In this document: in pieces, positions 15,515 to 24,231 of the stretch
How positions within the stretch are numbered: position 1 is the stretch's first letter
Layout of the letters: each line of letters begins with the position of its first letter
Assembly (NCBI GenBank): GCA_964634325.1
Contig: CAZWJF010000015.1
Span: 1-64,000 of the forward strand
Direction of reading: 5' to 3'
DNA length: 64,000 nt
Source: JAJXWB01 sp964634325
GTDB lineage: Bacteria > Pseudomonadota > Alphaproteobacteria > Rhizobiales > Beijerinckiaceae
Notes under the pieces: model-generated
Seen by the model: the letters and a program-made list of their open reading frames with translations, nothing else
Told to the model about the DNA's origin: nothing
Database searches by the model: none
Position numbers and translations under genes: made by a program

Positions 15515-18373
15515 TCAGCGCGACTTGCGCACAAAGCGCGCGCCGTATTCGTTGATCGTCGGCGCCGGATCGACGCCCGGCGGGCGGGGCAGGGTGGGGA
15601 ATTGCGGCTCGCTCACCTCGTCGCCGGGCTCGCATTTCTCGATGCGCACGCGCAGATCGAACCACGCCGCCTGGCCGGTGACCGGATCCGAATTGGACAG
15701 GCGTCGGCCGTCCTTTTCCGGCGGCAGCAATTCGCTGATGAGGTGGTTGAGCAGAAAGCCTTTCTTCGCCTCCGGCGCGTCGGGCGCGAGCGTCCACGAG
15801 CCCGAGCGCTTGCCGATGGCGTTCCAGGTCCAGACGGTTTCGGGATTGACGCCCTCCATCGTCTTGATCTGCACCTTGATCGACCCGTTGTGGCTGGTCA
15901 CGCGCACCCAGTCGCCGTCTTCGAGGCCGAGCTCCTTCGCCTTGACGGTCGAGACATAGAGCTTGTTGCGGCCGAGGATCTGGCGGAGCCACGCGTTCTG
16001 TGAACCCCAAGAGTGGTACATGATCATCGGACGCTGCGTGAGCGCATGCAGCGGGTAGGTCTTCGTGTCGACCATCGCTTCTTCGAGCGGCTCGTACCAG
16101 ACCGGCAACGGGTCGATCGTCGCCTTCAGGCGCTCGCGCATGTTTTCCGGAGGCTGCACCGCTCCGTGCCCCTCGGCCGCGAGGCGGAACTTCTGGAGCG
16201 GTTCGGAATAGAGCTGGATCACGATCTGATCCGTCGATCCGATGAAACCCATGTGCTTGGCGAATTCCAGATAGGACTTGTTCGCGAACTTGAAGAATTT
16301 CTGGTCGGGCGAGAGATCGTGGTGCCAGAAGCACTGGTGATCGATGTAGGCCTGAAGCTGGTTGGGATTGACCGCGCCGCGTCCGTGCGCGTCGCCGTTT
16401 TCGCCGCGCCAGCCGGCGAGCGGACCGATGCCGGGCGAGCGTTCGTGATTGGCGATGTAGTCGGGATAACCGCCAGGAAATTTCGGCGAACCGTCCTCCT
16501 TGGTCATGCCAGGCAGGCCGAGACGCGCGCCGAGATCGAGCAGCACGGTCTGAAACGCGCGCACGTCGCGGTCGGGCTGCACGATCGGCTGGCGAATGGC
16601 GTCCGCCGGGCCGTCCGCCTCGCAGATCGGACGATCGAGCAGGGAGATGCAGTCCCAGCGCTCGAGATAGGTCGTGTCGGGCAGAACGAGATCCGAGTAG
16701 GACACCATCTCCGAGGCGTAGGCGTCGGAATAGATGATGTGCGGGATCCTGTATTCGCCGGTCGACGGATCCTTGTCCGTCAACATCTCCATGACGCCCT
16801 TGGTGTTCATGGTGCTGTTCCAGGACATGTTGGCCATGTACATGAACAGCGTGTCGATCTTGTAGGGGTCGCCCTTCCACGCGTTGGTGATGACCATGTG
16901 CATCAGGCCGTGCGAGGCGACAGGCGCTTCCCAGCTATAGGCCTTGTCGATGCGGATCGGCGTTCCGTCGGCTTCGAGCTGCAGGTCTTCCGGGCCGGTC
17001 GGGAAGCCAAGCGGCATGCCGCCGAGCGGCTTCATCGGCGCGTAGCCCTTACCCGAGGGTTTCGGGCCGGGCGGGACAGGCTTGGGGAACGGCGGCTTGA
17101 ACCGGAAACCGCCGGGACATTCAACCGAACCGAGCAGCACTTGCAACACGTGGATCGCGCGGCAGGTGTGGAAGCCGTTGGAATGGGCGGAGATGCCGCG
17201 CATCGCGTGCATCGCGACCGGACGGCCGATGAACTTGTCGTGCTTGCGGCCCGCCCAGTCGGTCCATTCGACGTCGAGTTCGATCGCCTGATTGAAGGCG
17301 ACGTCGGCAAGTTCGGCCGCGATGCGGCGTATCTGGTCGGCGCTTACGCCGCAGGTCTTGGCGACCGCGTCCGGACTATAGCGCGCGTCCATGTAGCGCT
17401 CGGCGAGCAGCTGGAACGCGGGAACCGCCTTGCGACAGTCGGCGAGTTCGACTTCGCCGACGACGGCCGGCGCGATATCGATCTCCTTCGCCTTGACGAT
17501 CTTCTTCGTGCGCTGGTCGTAGGCGAGCGGATCGCCGTCGCCGTCGCGCGCGATGAGGCCGTGGTCGGGCGCGCCGGGCGCCTGGATCACCAGCCAGGGC
17601 GCGTTGGTGTAACGCACGAGATAATCGAGATCGATCTTGTCTGCGTTCAGCAGTTCGTGGATGAGAGCCATCACGAACAGACCGTCCGTTCCCGGGCGGA
17701 TGCCGATCCATTCGTCGGCGACGGCGGAATAGCCGGTGCGGACGGGATTGACCGAGACGACCTTGGCGCCGCGCGCCTTGAGCTTGCCGAGGCCGGTCTT
17801 GATCGGATTGGAATCGTGGTCCTCGGCGACGCCGAAGATCATGAAGTACTTGGCGCGGTCCCAGTCAGGTTCGCCGAACTCCCAGAAGGAGCCTCCGATG
17901 GTGTAGAGGCCGGCGGCGGCCATGTTGACGGAACAGAAGCCGCCGTGCGCGGCGAAATTGGGCGTGCCGTACTGCATCGCCCACCAGCCGGTCAGCGACT
18001 GGCTCTGGTCGCGGCCGGTGAAGAAGGCGAGCTTCTTGGGATCGGTCTTGCGGATGTCGCCGAGCCACTTGCTTGCGATCGCCAGCGCCTCGTCCCATTC
18101 GATCTCGACGAACTCGCCCTTGCCGCGCTCGCCGACGCGCTTCAGCGGTTTGCGCAGCCGCGCCGGCGAGTAGTGCTGCATGATGCCCGAGGAGCCTTTG
18201 CCGCACAGAACGCCCTTGTTGACGGGGTGGTTCTTGTTGCCTTCGATGTAGCGGATCTGGCCGTCTTTCACGTGCACCTTGATGCCGCAACGGCAGGCGC
18301 ACATGTAGCAGGTCGTGTATTTGACCTCGTCGGCCACGGTCGGCGACAGTTCGATCACTGGGTCGTTGAGCAT
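15515..18373 (-). CDS. soeA: SoeA, molybdopterin catalytic subunit of sulfite dehydrogenase
   Basis: A 952-residue molybdopterin oxidoreductase. The N-terminal cluster is CYMCACRCGIKVHVKDGQIRY with the fourth cysteine in GVLCGKGSSG (Cys22, 25, 29, 57), followed by the MopB body (FTGRDQSQSLTGWWAMQYGTPN, FGVAEDHDSNPIKTG) and the C-terminal dinucleotide-binding domain (THNGSIKVQIKTMEGV). No Tat signal, so it is cytoplasmic and oxidises sulfite made by DsrAB to sulfate. The order soeABC and nearness to dsr support this over polysulfide or thiosulfate reductase. Its ribosome site is weak, and a degenerate TATTCGCTTATG lies just upstream. Confidence 0.88.
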   Translation of the reverse strand: MLNDPVIELSPTVADEVKYTTCYMCACRCGIKVHVKDGQIRYIEGNKNHPVNKGVLCGKGSSGIMQHYSPARLRKPLKRVGERGKGEFVEIEWDEALAIASKWLGDIRKTDPKKLAFFTGRDQSQSLTGWWAMQYGTPNFAAHGGFCSVNMAAAGLYTIGGSFWEFGEPDWDRAKYFMIFGVAEDHDSNPIKTGLGKLKARGAKVVSVNPVRTGYSAVADEWIGIRPGTDGLFVMALIHELLNADKIDLDYLVRYTNAPWLVIQAPGAPDHGLIARDGDGDPLAYDQRTKKIVKAKEIDIAPAVVGEVELADCRKAVPAFQLLAERYMDARYSPDAVAKTCGVSADQIRRIAAELADVAFNQAIELDVEWTDWAGRKHDKFIGRPVAMHAMRGISAHSNGFHTCRAIHVLQVLLGSVECPGGFRFKPPFPKPVPPGPKPSGKGYAPMKPLGGMPLGFPTGPEDLQLEADGTPIRIDKAYSWEAPVASHGLMHMVITNAWKGDPYKIDTLFMYMANMSWNSTMNTKGVMEMLTDKDPSTGEYRIPHIIYSDAYASEMVSYSDLVLPDTTYLERWDCISLLDRPICEADGPADAIRQPIVQPDRDVRAFQTVLLDLGARLGLPGMTKEDGSPKFPGGYPDYIANHERSPGIGPLAGWRGENGDAHGRGAVNPNQLQAYIDHQCFWHHDLSPDQKFFKFANKSYLEFAKHMGFIGSTDQIVIQLYSEPLQKFRLAAEGHGAVQPPENMRERLKATIDPLPVWYEPLEEAMVDTKTYPLHALTQRPMIMYHSWGSQNAWLRQILGRNKLYVSTVKAKELGLEDGDWVRVTSHNGSIKVQIKTMEGVNPETVWTWNAIGKRSGSWTLAPDAPEAKKGFLLNHLISELLPPEKDGRRLSNSDPVTGQAAWFDLRVRIEKCEPGDEVSEPQFPTLPRPPGVDPAPTINEYGARFVRKSR

Positions 18374-18425
18374 CGGGTTCGGCCTATTCGCTTATGTTCG
18401 TGTGTGGCGGTCATGATGGGCGTGG

Positions 18426-20222
18426 CTAGTCGTCGTCCTCGCGCGGCTCCTGTTTGCCGAGCCGCGCGCATTCGACGAAGACGCGCAATTTGCACTGGCG
18501 ACAAATGTCGTAGTCCAGGTGTCGGTAGATTTCGCGCAATGCGCTCGTCTTCGAATTGAACATGTTGTCGCGGCCGATCATGTCGACATATTCGCCGCGC
18601 GCGAGGAATTCGGACGCGCGCTCCTTGAGGCGAATGAGGTAGAGGCCGCCGCCGCGCGCGCGCAACTTGCGCGCTTCCAGGGCGAGCGCCTCGGCGCCCG
18701 CAAGGTCGATGAAATTCACGCCCGTCATGACAACGGCGATCTGCTTGCAGTTCGGCGCTTCGGCCTCCAGCTTGCGCATGGAGTCGCGGAAACTCGCCAC
18801 GGCGCCGAAGTAGAGCGCGCCGTCGAGACGAAGCAGATGGAATTGCGGGCATTCCGGCAGGTCGGGCCGCACGTCCGTGAACTTGCGGTTCGAGCTCATC
18901 GGGTCCGGCACGCGACGACGCAGTTCCGGGTTCGACGTGCGGTAGAGGAAGACGAGCAACGAAAGCGCGACGCCGACGAATATCGACATCTGGATATGGA
19001 TGAACAGCGCCGTGAAGATGGTGATGATGAACACCCAGCGCTCGACGCGGCTCATGCGCCAGATGTGGGCGATGCTCTTCTTGTCGATGAGCCCCCAGCC
19101 GATGAGCACCAGCGAAGCGGCCATGGAGGCCTTCGGCAAATAGGCGGCGAGCGGGGCCGCGAAGACCAGCAGCACGACCAGGATCGCGCCAGCCGAAATT
19201 GCGGCGACGGGCGTGCGAGCGCCGGATTCGTAGTTCAGCGCGCTGCGGTTGAACGAACCCGAAACGACATAGCCGGAGAAGAACGGGCCGATGATATTGG
19301 CTAGGCCTTGCCCGATGAATTCCTGGTTGATGTCGAGGTCCTGCTCCGAACGGACGGCCAGCGCGCGCCCGATGGACACGACCTCGTTGAGCGCGGAGAT
19401 GGCCACCGCGATCGCAGTCGGCAATAGCAGTCGCCACTCGTCGAGATTGAAGCTCGGCGTCGACAGAGGCGGAAGGTGGTTTGGCAGCGCGCCGACGACA
19501 GCGGCGGAGCCGGGCTTCCAGAGGTTGAATCCTTCGGCGACGATTCCGCCCACGAAGATGGCCGGCAGCATGTATGGAACGCGCGGCAGAAGCTTGCGCG
19601 ACAGGATGCCGGCGGCCAGCGTCGCGAAGGCGACGATCGTCGTGACCCAGGAGATCGTCGGCATGGCGACAATCGTTTCATAGACCGCGACGACGAAATC
19701 GTGCGTGCGCTCGATATCGATCCCGAAGAAATTATGGGCCTGGTTTGCGATGATGAGGGCGCCGACGCCCGCGGTGTAGCCGATCACCACCGAATGCGAG
19801 ATGAAATTGACGATGACGCCCAGTTTGAAAACCCCGAGCGCAAGCTCGATGAGGCCGGTCATGACGGCCAGCGTCATAGCGAGCTCGACGTATTGAGGCG
19901 TGCCGGGCGTTTCGAAAGTGATCAGCGAGGCGGCAAGAACGAGCGATGCGGTCGTCGACGGACCGGCGACGAGGTGCCATGACGAACCGAACAGCGCGGC
20001 GATGATCGTCGGCACGATCGACGCGTAAAGTCCGTATTCCGGCGGCATGCCGGCGATGGTCGCGAAGGCGACGCCCTGCGGCAGGACGACGATCGCGCCG
20101 GTCAGGCCCGCGAGCAGGTCCGCCTTGACCGTGCGCGAATTGACCAGCGGCGCCCATTTCATGAAGGGCAGCGCGTGCGTCAATGCAGGTATCCAGCGGC
20201 CGACGCCGACGCTCGCGTTCAT
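18426..20222 (-). CDS. SulP family anion transporter, copy 1, with STAS domain and cysteine tail
   Basis: A 598-residue permease. The transmembrane core opens with LLAGLTGAIVVLPQGVAFATIAGMPPEYGLYASIVP and has about 11 helices; a STAS domain follows near residue 440 (FHLLRLDGALYFGAV...MTGVNFIDLAGAEAL). Beyond it is a short tail with CRQCKLRVFVEC and an acidic end. SulP proteins move sulfate or bicarbonate. Here the neighbours (sqr, soeABC) suggest export of sulfate or movement of sulfite; bicarbonate uptake for RuBisCO is an alternative. ATG overlaps the stop of copy 2 by four bases, so the two are co-translated and may form a pair. Confidence 0.88.
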   Translation of the reverse strand: MNASVGVGRWIPALTHALPFMKWAPLVNSRTVKADLLAGLTGAIVVLPQGVAFATIAGMPPEYGLYASIVPTIIAALFGSSWHLVAGPSTTASLVLAASLITFETPGTPQYVELAMTLAVMTGLIELALGVFKLGVIVNFISHSVVIGYTAGVGALIIANQAHNFFGIDIERTHDFVVAVYETIVAMPTISWVTTIVAFATLAAGILSRKLLPRVPYMLPAIFVGGIVAEGFNLWKPGSAAVVGALPNHLPPLSTPSFNLDEWRLLLPTAIAVAISALNEVVSIGRALAVRSEQDLDINQEFIGQGLANIIGPFFSGYVVSGSFNRSALNYESGARTPVAAISAGAILVVLLVFAAPLAAYLPKASMAASLVLIGWGLIDKKSIAHIWRMSRVERWVFIITIFTALFIHIQMSIFVGVALSLLVFLYRTSNPELRRRVPDPMSSNRKFTDVRPDLPECPQFHLLRLDGALYFGAVASFRDSMRKLEAEAPNCKQIAVVMTGVNFIDLAGAEALALEARKLRARGGGLYLIRLKERASEFLARGEYVDMIGRDNMFNSKTSALREIYRHLDYDICRQCKLRVFVECARLGKQEPREDDD

Positions 20223-22060
20223 GACGCTGTCCGGCCTGCGACCGCCGTCTGTCCTGCGTCGACTTCGTCGTCGTCGTCCATCGGCTCTTGCTTGCCGAGA
20301 CGCGCGCACTCGACATAAACGCGCAAATTGCAGGTCTGGCAAAGATTGTAATCGAGCCTGCGGTAGATCGCGCGCAAGGCGTCGGTCTTCGACCAGAAGA
20401 TGTTCTTTTCGCGTATCTGCTCCAGATAGCCGCCGCGCGCGAGCAGCTCGCGCGCTTGATCCTTCAGTCGTATCAGGAAGAGGTCGCCGCCGCGCTCGCG
20501 CAGGCGCTCGGCGGACGCCACGAGCGCTTCGGCGCCGCCGATGTCGACGAAATTCACGCCGGTCATCACAATCGCGACGAACTTGCAATCCGGCGTTTCT
20601 TCTTCGATCTCACGCATCGCCTCGGTGAAGGCGCTGACGGCGCCGAAGAACAGCGAACCGTCGAGACGCATGATGCGGAACTGCGGGCATTCGGGCAGGT
20701 CCGGCCGTGGGCTGGTGAACTTGCGCGCCCAGCTCGCAGGGTCGGGTACGCGCGGCAGCAGTTTCGGATTGGACGTGCGGTTGAGATACAGCAGCAGCGA
20801 CAGCGAGATGCCGGTCAGAATCGCGACTTCGAGCTCAAGCAACAAAGTCGCCAGGAATGTCACGATCAAAACGACGGTTTCCGCGCGGCTCGTGCGCACG
20901 ATCTGGGCGATGTGGTGCTGGTCGATAAGGCCCCAGGCGACGAGCATGAGAATGCCAGCCATCGCCGCGTTCGGCAGATGGGCGGCGAATGGCGCGACGA
21001 ACGGAACGATGGCCAGAAGAATGAGGCCGGCCAGGATCGCCGCCAGCGGCGTTCTGGCGCCGGCTTCGTAATTGACGCCGCTGCGGTTGAATGAGCCCGT
21101 CGCGACATAGCCGGAGAAGAATGCGCCGGCGATGTTGGACAGGCCCTGTCCGACGAATTCCTGGCTGGCGTCGATGTGCTGGCCGCTGCGCACGGCCAGC
21201 GCGCGCGCGATCGACAAGGCTTCGGTGAGCGCGAACATCGAGACCGCGATCACCGCCGGAGCGAGTTTGCGCCAGTCGTCGGGATCGAGGCTCGGCATGG
21301 AGAGGGGCGGCAGGCCAGCGTTGAGCGCGCCAACCGTCGGAATTCGCCCCGCGGAGACAGCGTTGAAAATCGCAGCGACGACGCCCCCGGCGAAGATCGC
21401 CGTGATCATGTAGGGTATGCGCGGGAAATACCGGCGCATCAGAATGCCGGTCAACAGCGTCGCCAGCGAGACCGTCACGATCTCCGGCACGATGTTGTGG
21501 GCGTTTTCGAAGATGTGAATGATGATTTCGTGGATGCGCGCGCCGGAAGGGACATGCACGCCCAGAAAGTGCTTGAGCTGACTCGCCGCAATCAGAACCG
21601 CCGCGCCGGCCGTGAAGCCGATCACCACCGAGTGCGAAATGAAGTTGACCATCGAGCCGAGCTTGAACAGGCCGAGCGTCAATTCGACGAGGCCCACCAT
21701 CAGCGCGAGCGTCAGAGCCAGCTGGACGTACTTGGCGCTTCCAGGCTCGGCGTGCTGGCTGAGAGCAGCGTAGAGCACGATCGAGGCCGCGGTCGTCGGG
21801 CCCGAGACGAGATGCCATGAGGATCCGAACAACGCGGCGACGATCGCCGGAATCATGCTCGCGTAGAGGCCGTATTCGGGGGGCATGCCGGCGATCGTGG
21901 CGAAGGCCACGCTCTGCGGCAGAACGACGACGGCGCCGGTGACGCCGGCCATCAAATCAGACGAGAAGGTGTCGCGATTGACGCGCGGAAGCCATTTCAG
22001 AAACGGGAAGACGGACGTGAATGCCGACTGATGTTTCGGTTGGCTGGTCAGTGCGGACAT
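20219..22060 (-). CDS. SulP family anion transporter, copy 2, with STAS domain and cysteine tail
   Basis: A 613-residue paralogue of the downstream gene with the same plan: core starting LMAGVTGAVVVLPQSVAFATIAGMPPEYG, conserved LSIARALAVRSGQHIDASQEFVGQG block, STAS domain (FRIMRLDGSLFFGAV...MTGVNFVDIGGAEAL) and a tail with CQTCNLRVYVEC then acidic residues. The two copies differ throughout, so the duplication is old. Same likely cargo as copy 1 (sulfate, sulfite or bicarbonate). It begins about 115 bases after sqr, separated by a GC hairpin. Confidence 0.88.
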   Translation of the reverse strand: MSALTSQPKHQSAFTSVFPFLKWLPRVNRDTFSSDLMAGVTGAVVVLPQSVAFATIAGMPPEYGLYASMIPAIVAALFGSSWHLVSGPTTAASIVLYAALSQHAEPGSAKYVQLALTLALMVGLVELTLGLFKLGSMVNFISHSVVIGFTAGAAVLIAASQLKHFLGVHVPSGARIHEIIIHIFENAHNIVPEIVTVSLATLLTGILMRRYFPRIPYMITAIFAGGVVAAIFNAVSAGRIPTVGALNAGLPPLSMPSLDPDDWRKLAPAVIAVSMFALTEALSIARALAVRSGQHIDASQEFVGQGLSNIAGAFFSGYVATGSFNRSGVNYEAGARTPLAAILAGLILLAIVPFVAPFAAHLPNAAMAGILMLVAWGLIDQHHIAQIVRTSRAETVVLIVTFLATLLLELEVAILTGISLSLLLYLNRTSNPKLLPRVPDPASWARKFTSPRPDLPECPQFRIMRLDGSLFFGAVSAFTEAMREIEEETPDCKFVAIVMTGVNFVDIGGAEALVASAERLRERGGDLFLIRLKDQARELLARGGYLEQIREKNIFWSKTDALRAIYRRLDYNLCQTCNLRVYVECARLGKQEPMDDDDEVDAGQTAVAGRTAS

Positions 22061-22126
22061 GTTCCGCCTGCGTCCTTCTCCGGTCGGCCAAAGCCGTGTT
22101 CAACATGCGATCAACGAATGGTCGAC

Positions 22127-22149
22127 GGCGGCTTCTCGAAGAAGCCGCC
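22127..22149 (-). other. Intercistronic hairpin between sqr and sulP genes
   Basis: A perfect ten-pair stem (GGCGGCTTCT / AGAAGCCGCC) with a three-base loop. No T run follows on the minus strand. It starts 38 bases before the end of the gap and probably lowers read-through or protects the sqr message, rather than ending transcription fully. Confidence 0.5.
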
Positions 22150-22174
22150 ATCTGTGGCCTGGCGATGCGCCGGC

Positions 22175-23461
22175 TCAGTCGGTCGTGACCTGCTTGAGCT
22201 TGCCGATGCCGAGCATGTTCAGCGCGGCCGTCTCGTAGAACGGCTCGCTCTCGCCCTTGCGCATCTTGCGGATGAAGTATTTCTCGAAGGCGATCTTGGC
22301 CGCGTGCACCCACTTGCCCGACGAGGACCAGTTGACGTTGCGCGGCGGAATCTGCGGCTGAGCGACGAAGGCGATGCCGGAATCGCCGAAGTCGGCGAGG
22401 CAGACGGCGTTCCACGTGCCCTGGTGCCTCGGCGCCTGGCCACGCAGCATCGCGCCGATGTTGTGGGCCGTCGCGGTGACCATGGATTCGATCATGAAAC
22501 CCGTCTTCGGAACGCCGCACGGCACAGGCGTGGGGCCCATGGGCGGAATTGCAACGCAGACGCCGACCGAAAACACGTTCTTGAAGGTCGGGTTTTGCTG
22601 ATGCTTGTCGACGAGCACAAAGCCGCGCGGATTGACCAGGCCTTCGATGCCCATCAGGGGCTTGATGCCGCGGAAGGCCGGCAGCATCATCGAGAAGCCG
22701 AAGGGAAGCTCCTTGGCTTCCTTGACGGAGCCGTCGGGATTGACCTCCTCGACGTGCATCTTGCCGTCTTCAACCTTCTTCACGCGCGTCGAGGTCATCC
22801 ACTTGATGTGGTGCTCGCGCATTTCACTCTCGAGCAGACCTTTGGTGTCGCCAACGCCATCGAGGCCGAGATGGCCGACGTAAGGCTCCGAGGTCACGAA
22901 GGTCATCTGCACCTGGTCGCGAATCTTGCGGCGGCGCAACTCGGTGTCGAGGATGAACGTATATTCGTAAGCCGGGCCGAAGCAGGAGGCGCCTTGCACG
23001 GCGCCGACGACGATCGGCTTCGGGTTCTTGCAGAACTCCTCGAAGGAGACCGACGCCTTCAACGCATGGTCGACGTGGCAGATCGAATTCGTGTAGCCGC
23101 CATTCGGGCCCAGGCCTTCGATCTCGTCGAACGCCAGTTCGGGGCCCGTCGCGATGATCAGATAGTCGTAGGAAACCTTCGTGCCGTCTTCGAGCTCGAT
23201 CCAGTTTTCCTGTGGCACGACCTTGGAGACGGGAACGGGTTTGAAGGCGATGCCGCGGCGCGCGAACGTCGGCGCCAGATCGACCTGGATCGCTTCGCGA
23301 GAGCGCCAGCCGACGGCGACCCACGGATTGGAAGGAACGAAATGATAGATCGGATCCTTGGTGACGACCGTGAGCTTGTCCTCCGGACGCAGCTGATCCT
23401 TCATTTCGTAGGCCATGACGACGCCGGCCAGACCAGCGCCCATAATTACGACTTCCGCCAT
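22175..23461 (-). CDS. sqr: Sulfide:quinone oxidoreductase
   Basis: A 428-residue FAD protein: dinucleotide fold VIMGAGLAGVVMAYEM at the start, IIATGPELAFDEIEG in the middle, and a second nucleotide site. Cysteines at 128 (SICHV), 160 (QGASCFGPAYEY) and 302/315 (VGVCVAIPP, PVPCGVPKTG) supply the redox-active set expected of SQR. The C-terminal amphipathic region likely binds the membrane. It oxidises sulfide to zero-valent sulfur or polysulfide and reduces quinone. Which SQR type it belongs to was not resolved. ATG at 23461 is chosen because GGGGA lies six bases upstream; longer frames lack a site. A strong promoter lies about 150 bases upstream. Confidence 0.88.
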   Translation of the reverse strand: MAEVVIMGAGLAGVVMAYEMKDQLRPEDKLTVVTKDPIYHFVPSNPWVAVGWRSREAIQVDLAPTFARRGIAFKPVPVSKVVPQENWIELEDGTKVSYDYLIIATGPELAFDEIEGLGPNGGYTNSICHVDHALKASVSFEEFCKNPKPIVVGAVQGASCFGPAYEYTFILDTELRRRKIRDQVQMTFVTSEPYVGHLGLDGVGDTKGLLESEMREHHIKWMTSTRVKKVEDGKMHVEEVNPDGSVKEAKELPFGFSMMLPAFRGIKPLMGIEGLVNPRGFVLVDKHQQNPTFKNVFSVGVCVAIPPMGPTPVPCGVPKTGFMIESMVTATAHNIGAMLRGQAPRHQGTWNAVCLADFGDSGIAFVAQPQIPPRNVNWSSSGKWVHAAKIAFEKYFIRKMRKGESEPFYETAALNMLGIGKLKQVTTD

Positions 23462-23793
23462 GTTCGTCCCCGCTCCCTGATTAGGCGCAATTATTTTGTC
23501 GAACGACGTCTTGTTGTCGAGCCGTCCGATTGCCACAGTCGCCCCGCCAGAATGACACACGGGGGCGGCGGAACGCGCAATAACGGACGCCTGCGCGCCT
23601 GTTCACGATTTATTATATTCGCGTATCATGATTTGTCCAATCGTTTCTCGGCGCCGAAATGCTGTTGCAGCGCAGCAACCGCTAGCGGGCGCCCGACGAA
23701 AATGGACAGCCGTTCACGTCGGCGAAGCGCCGGAAGCGCCCGTGGAAAGCTGGCGGCGTGCGGCGCGTCGCGCCGCCGGCCTCGCGCGGGCCG
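23462..23793. other. Leader and intergenic region upstream of sqr
   Basis: These 332 bases hold the sqr promoter (23612-23640) and a leader of roughly 145 bases before the sqr ATG. The leader shows no strong hairpin. The part from 23641 to 23793 is GC-rich and holds nothing recognisable, including no terminator for the small genes that end at 23794. Confidence 0.4.
23612..23640 (-). promoter_or_regulatory. Near-consensus sigma-70 promoter of sqr with operator-like spacer
   Basis: Minus strand: -35 TTGGAC, exactly 17 bases (AAATCATGATACGCGAA), -10 TATAAT. This is the best promoter in the window. The spacer holds ATCATGAT and CGCGAATAT elements that recur at the fadL-type, arsR/sox and dsrE2 promoters, suggesting a repressor that blocks polymerase directly. 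Confidence 0.7.
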
Positions 23794-24012
23794 TCAGTCG
23801 CCGCGTTCGACGTCCCGAAGCCAGTCGCGCATCGCGTTCGACCAAAGTTCGGCGGCGCGGGGATCCAGGTCGAGCGTCGTGAAGCGCCGTCCCTCGCGGA
23901 TCGTCGTTCGCAGCAGACGCATGCCGCTTTCGAACCGGAGCTCCTCCAGGCGAATCTCCTTGGCGTAGGGCGCCTGGATGATGTCTCGCTTGATGCGTTC
24001 GGGTTCGGTCAT
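23794..24012 (-). CDS. Unrecognised 72-residue protein next to sqr
   Basis: MTEPERIKRDIIQAPYAKEI... is short, charged and soluble, with no cysteine, no signal and no membrane segment. Predicted strands (EIRLEELRFESGMRLLRTTIREGRRFTTLDL) are followed by a C-terminal helix (ELWSNAMRDWLRDVE), suggesting a small alpha/beta domain. The start overlaps the stop of the preceding small gene by four bases, so the two are translationally coupled and probably act together. I do not recognise the family. Position between a TauD-like dioxygenase and sqr suggests a part in sulfur metabolism. Confidence 0.65.
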   Translation of the reverse strand: MTEPERIKRDIIQAPYAKEIRLEELRFESGMRLLRTTIREGRRFTTLDLDPRAAELWSNAMRDWLRDVERGD

Positions 24013-24209
24013 TCGCGTTTTCGCTCCGCCTGGTAGAATACGAGTTCGAGCCGCGTCTCCCATTTCGGCGGCGTGTCGGGATATTCCGGCTTGATGTCCA
24101 TATACAGATGGATTTCGCCGTCGCGCGCGGCTTGCGCGACATATTCCTCGAGCTGCTTGAAACTCGACGCCTCCGGGTGGGCGATCATCAATTCGCTGAC
24201 ATAGACCAT
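24009..24209 (-). CDS. Unrecognised 66-residue protein next to sqr
   Basis: MVYVSELMIAHPEASSFKQLEEYVAQAARDGEIHLYMDIKPEYPDTPPKWETRLELVFYQAERKRE. A helix (SFKQLEEYVAQAARDG) is followed by two likely strands with a PDTPP turn. No cysteine, signal or membrane segment. GAGGAG six bases before the ATG makes it a convincing gene despite its size, and it is coupled to the next small gene. It starts 22 bases after the dioxygenase gene, so all three form one operon. Function unknown. Confidence 0.65.
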   Translation of the reverse strand: MVYVSELMIAHPEASSFKQLEEYVAQAARDGEIHLYMDIKPEYPDTPPKWETRLELVFYQAERKRE

Positions 24210-24231
24210 GCGGCTCCTCTCGATGCTGCGG

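Noticed and set aside
13793..18559. Very long open frames on the plus strand opposite soeABC (over 700 and 800 codons)
   Set aside because: They are antisense to well-matched soe genes, rich in Arg, His and Ala, and match no family; long antisense frames are expected in GC-rich DNA.
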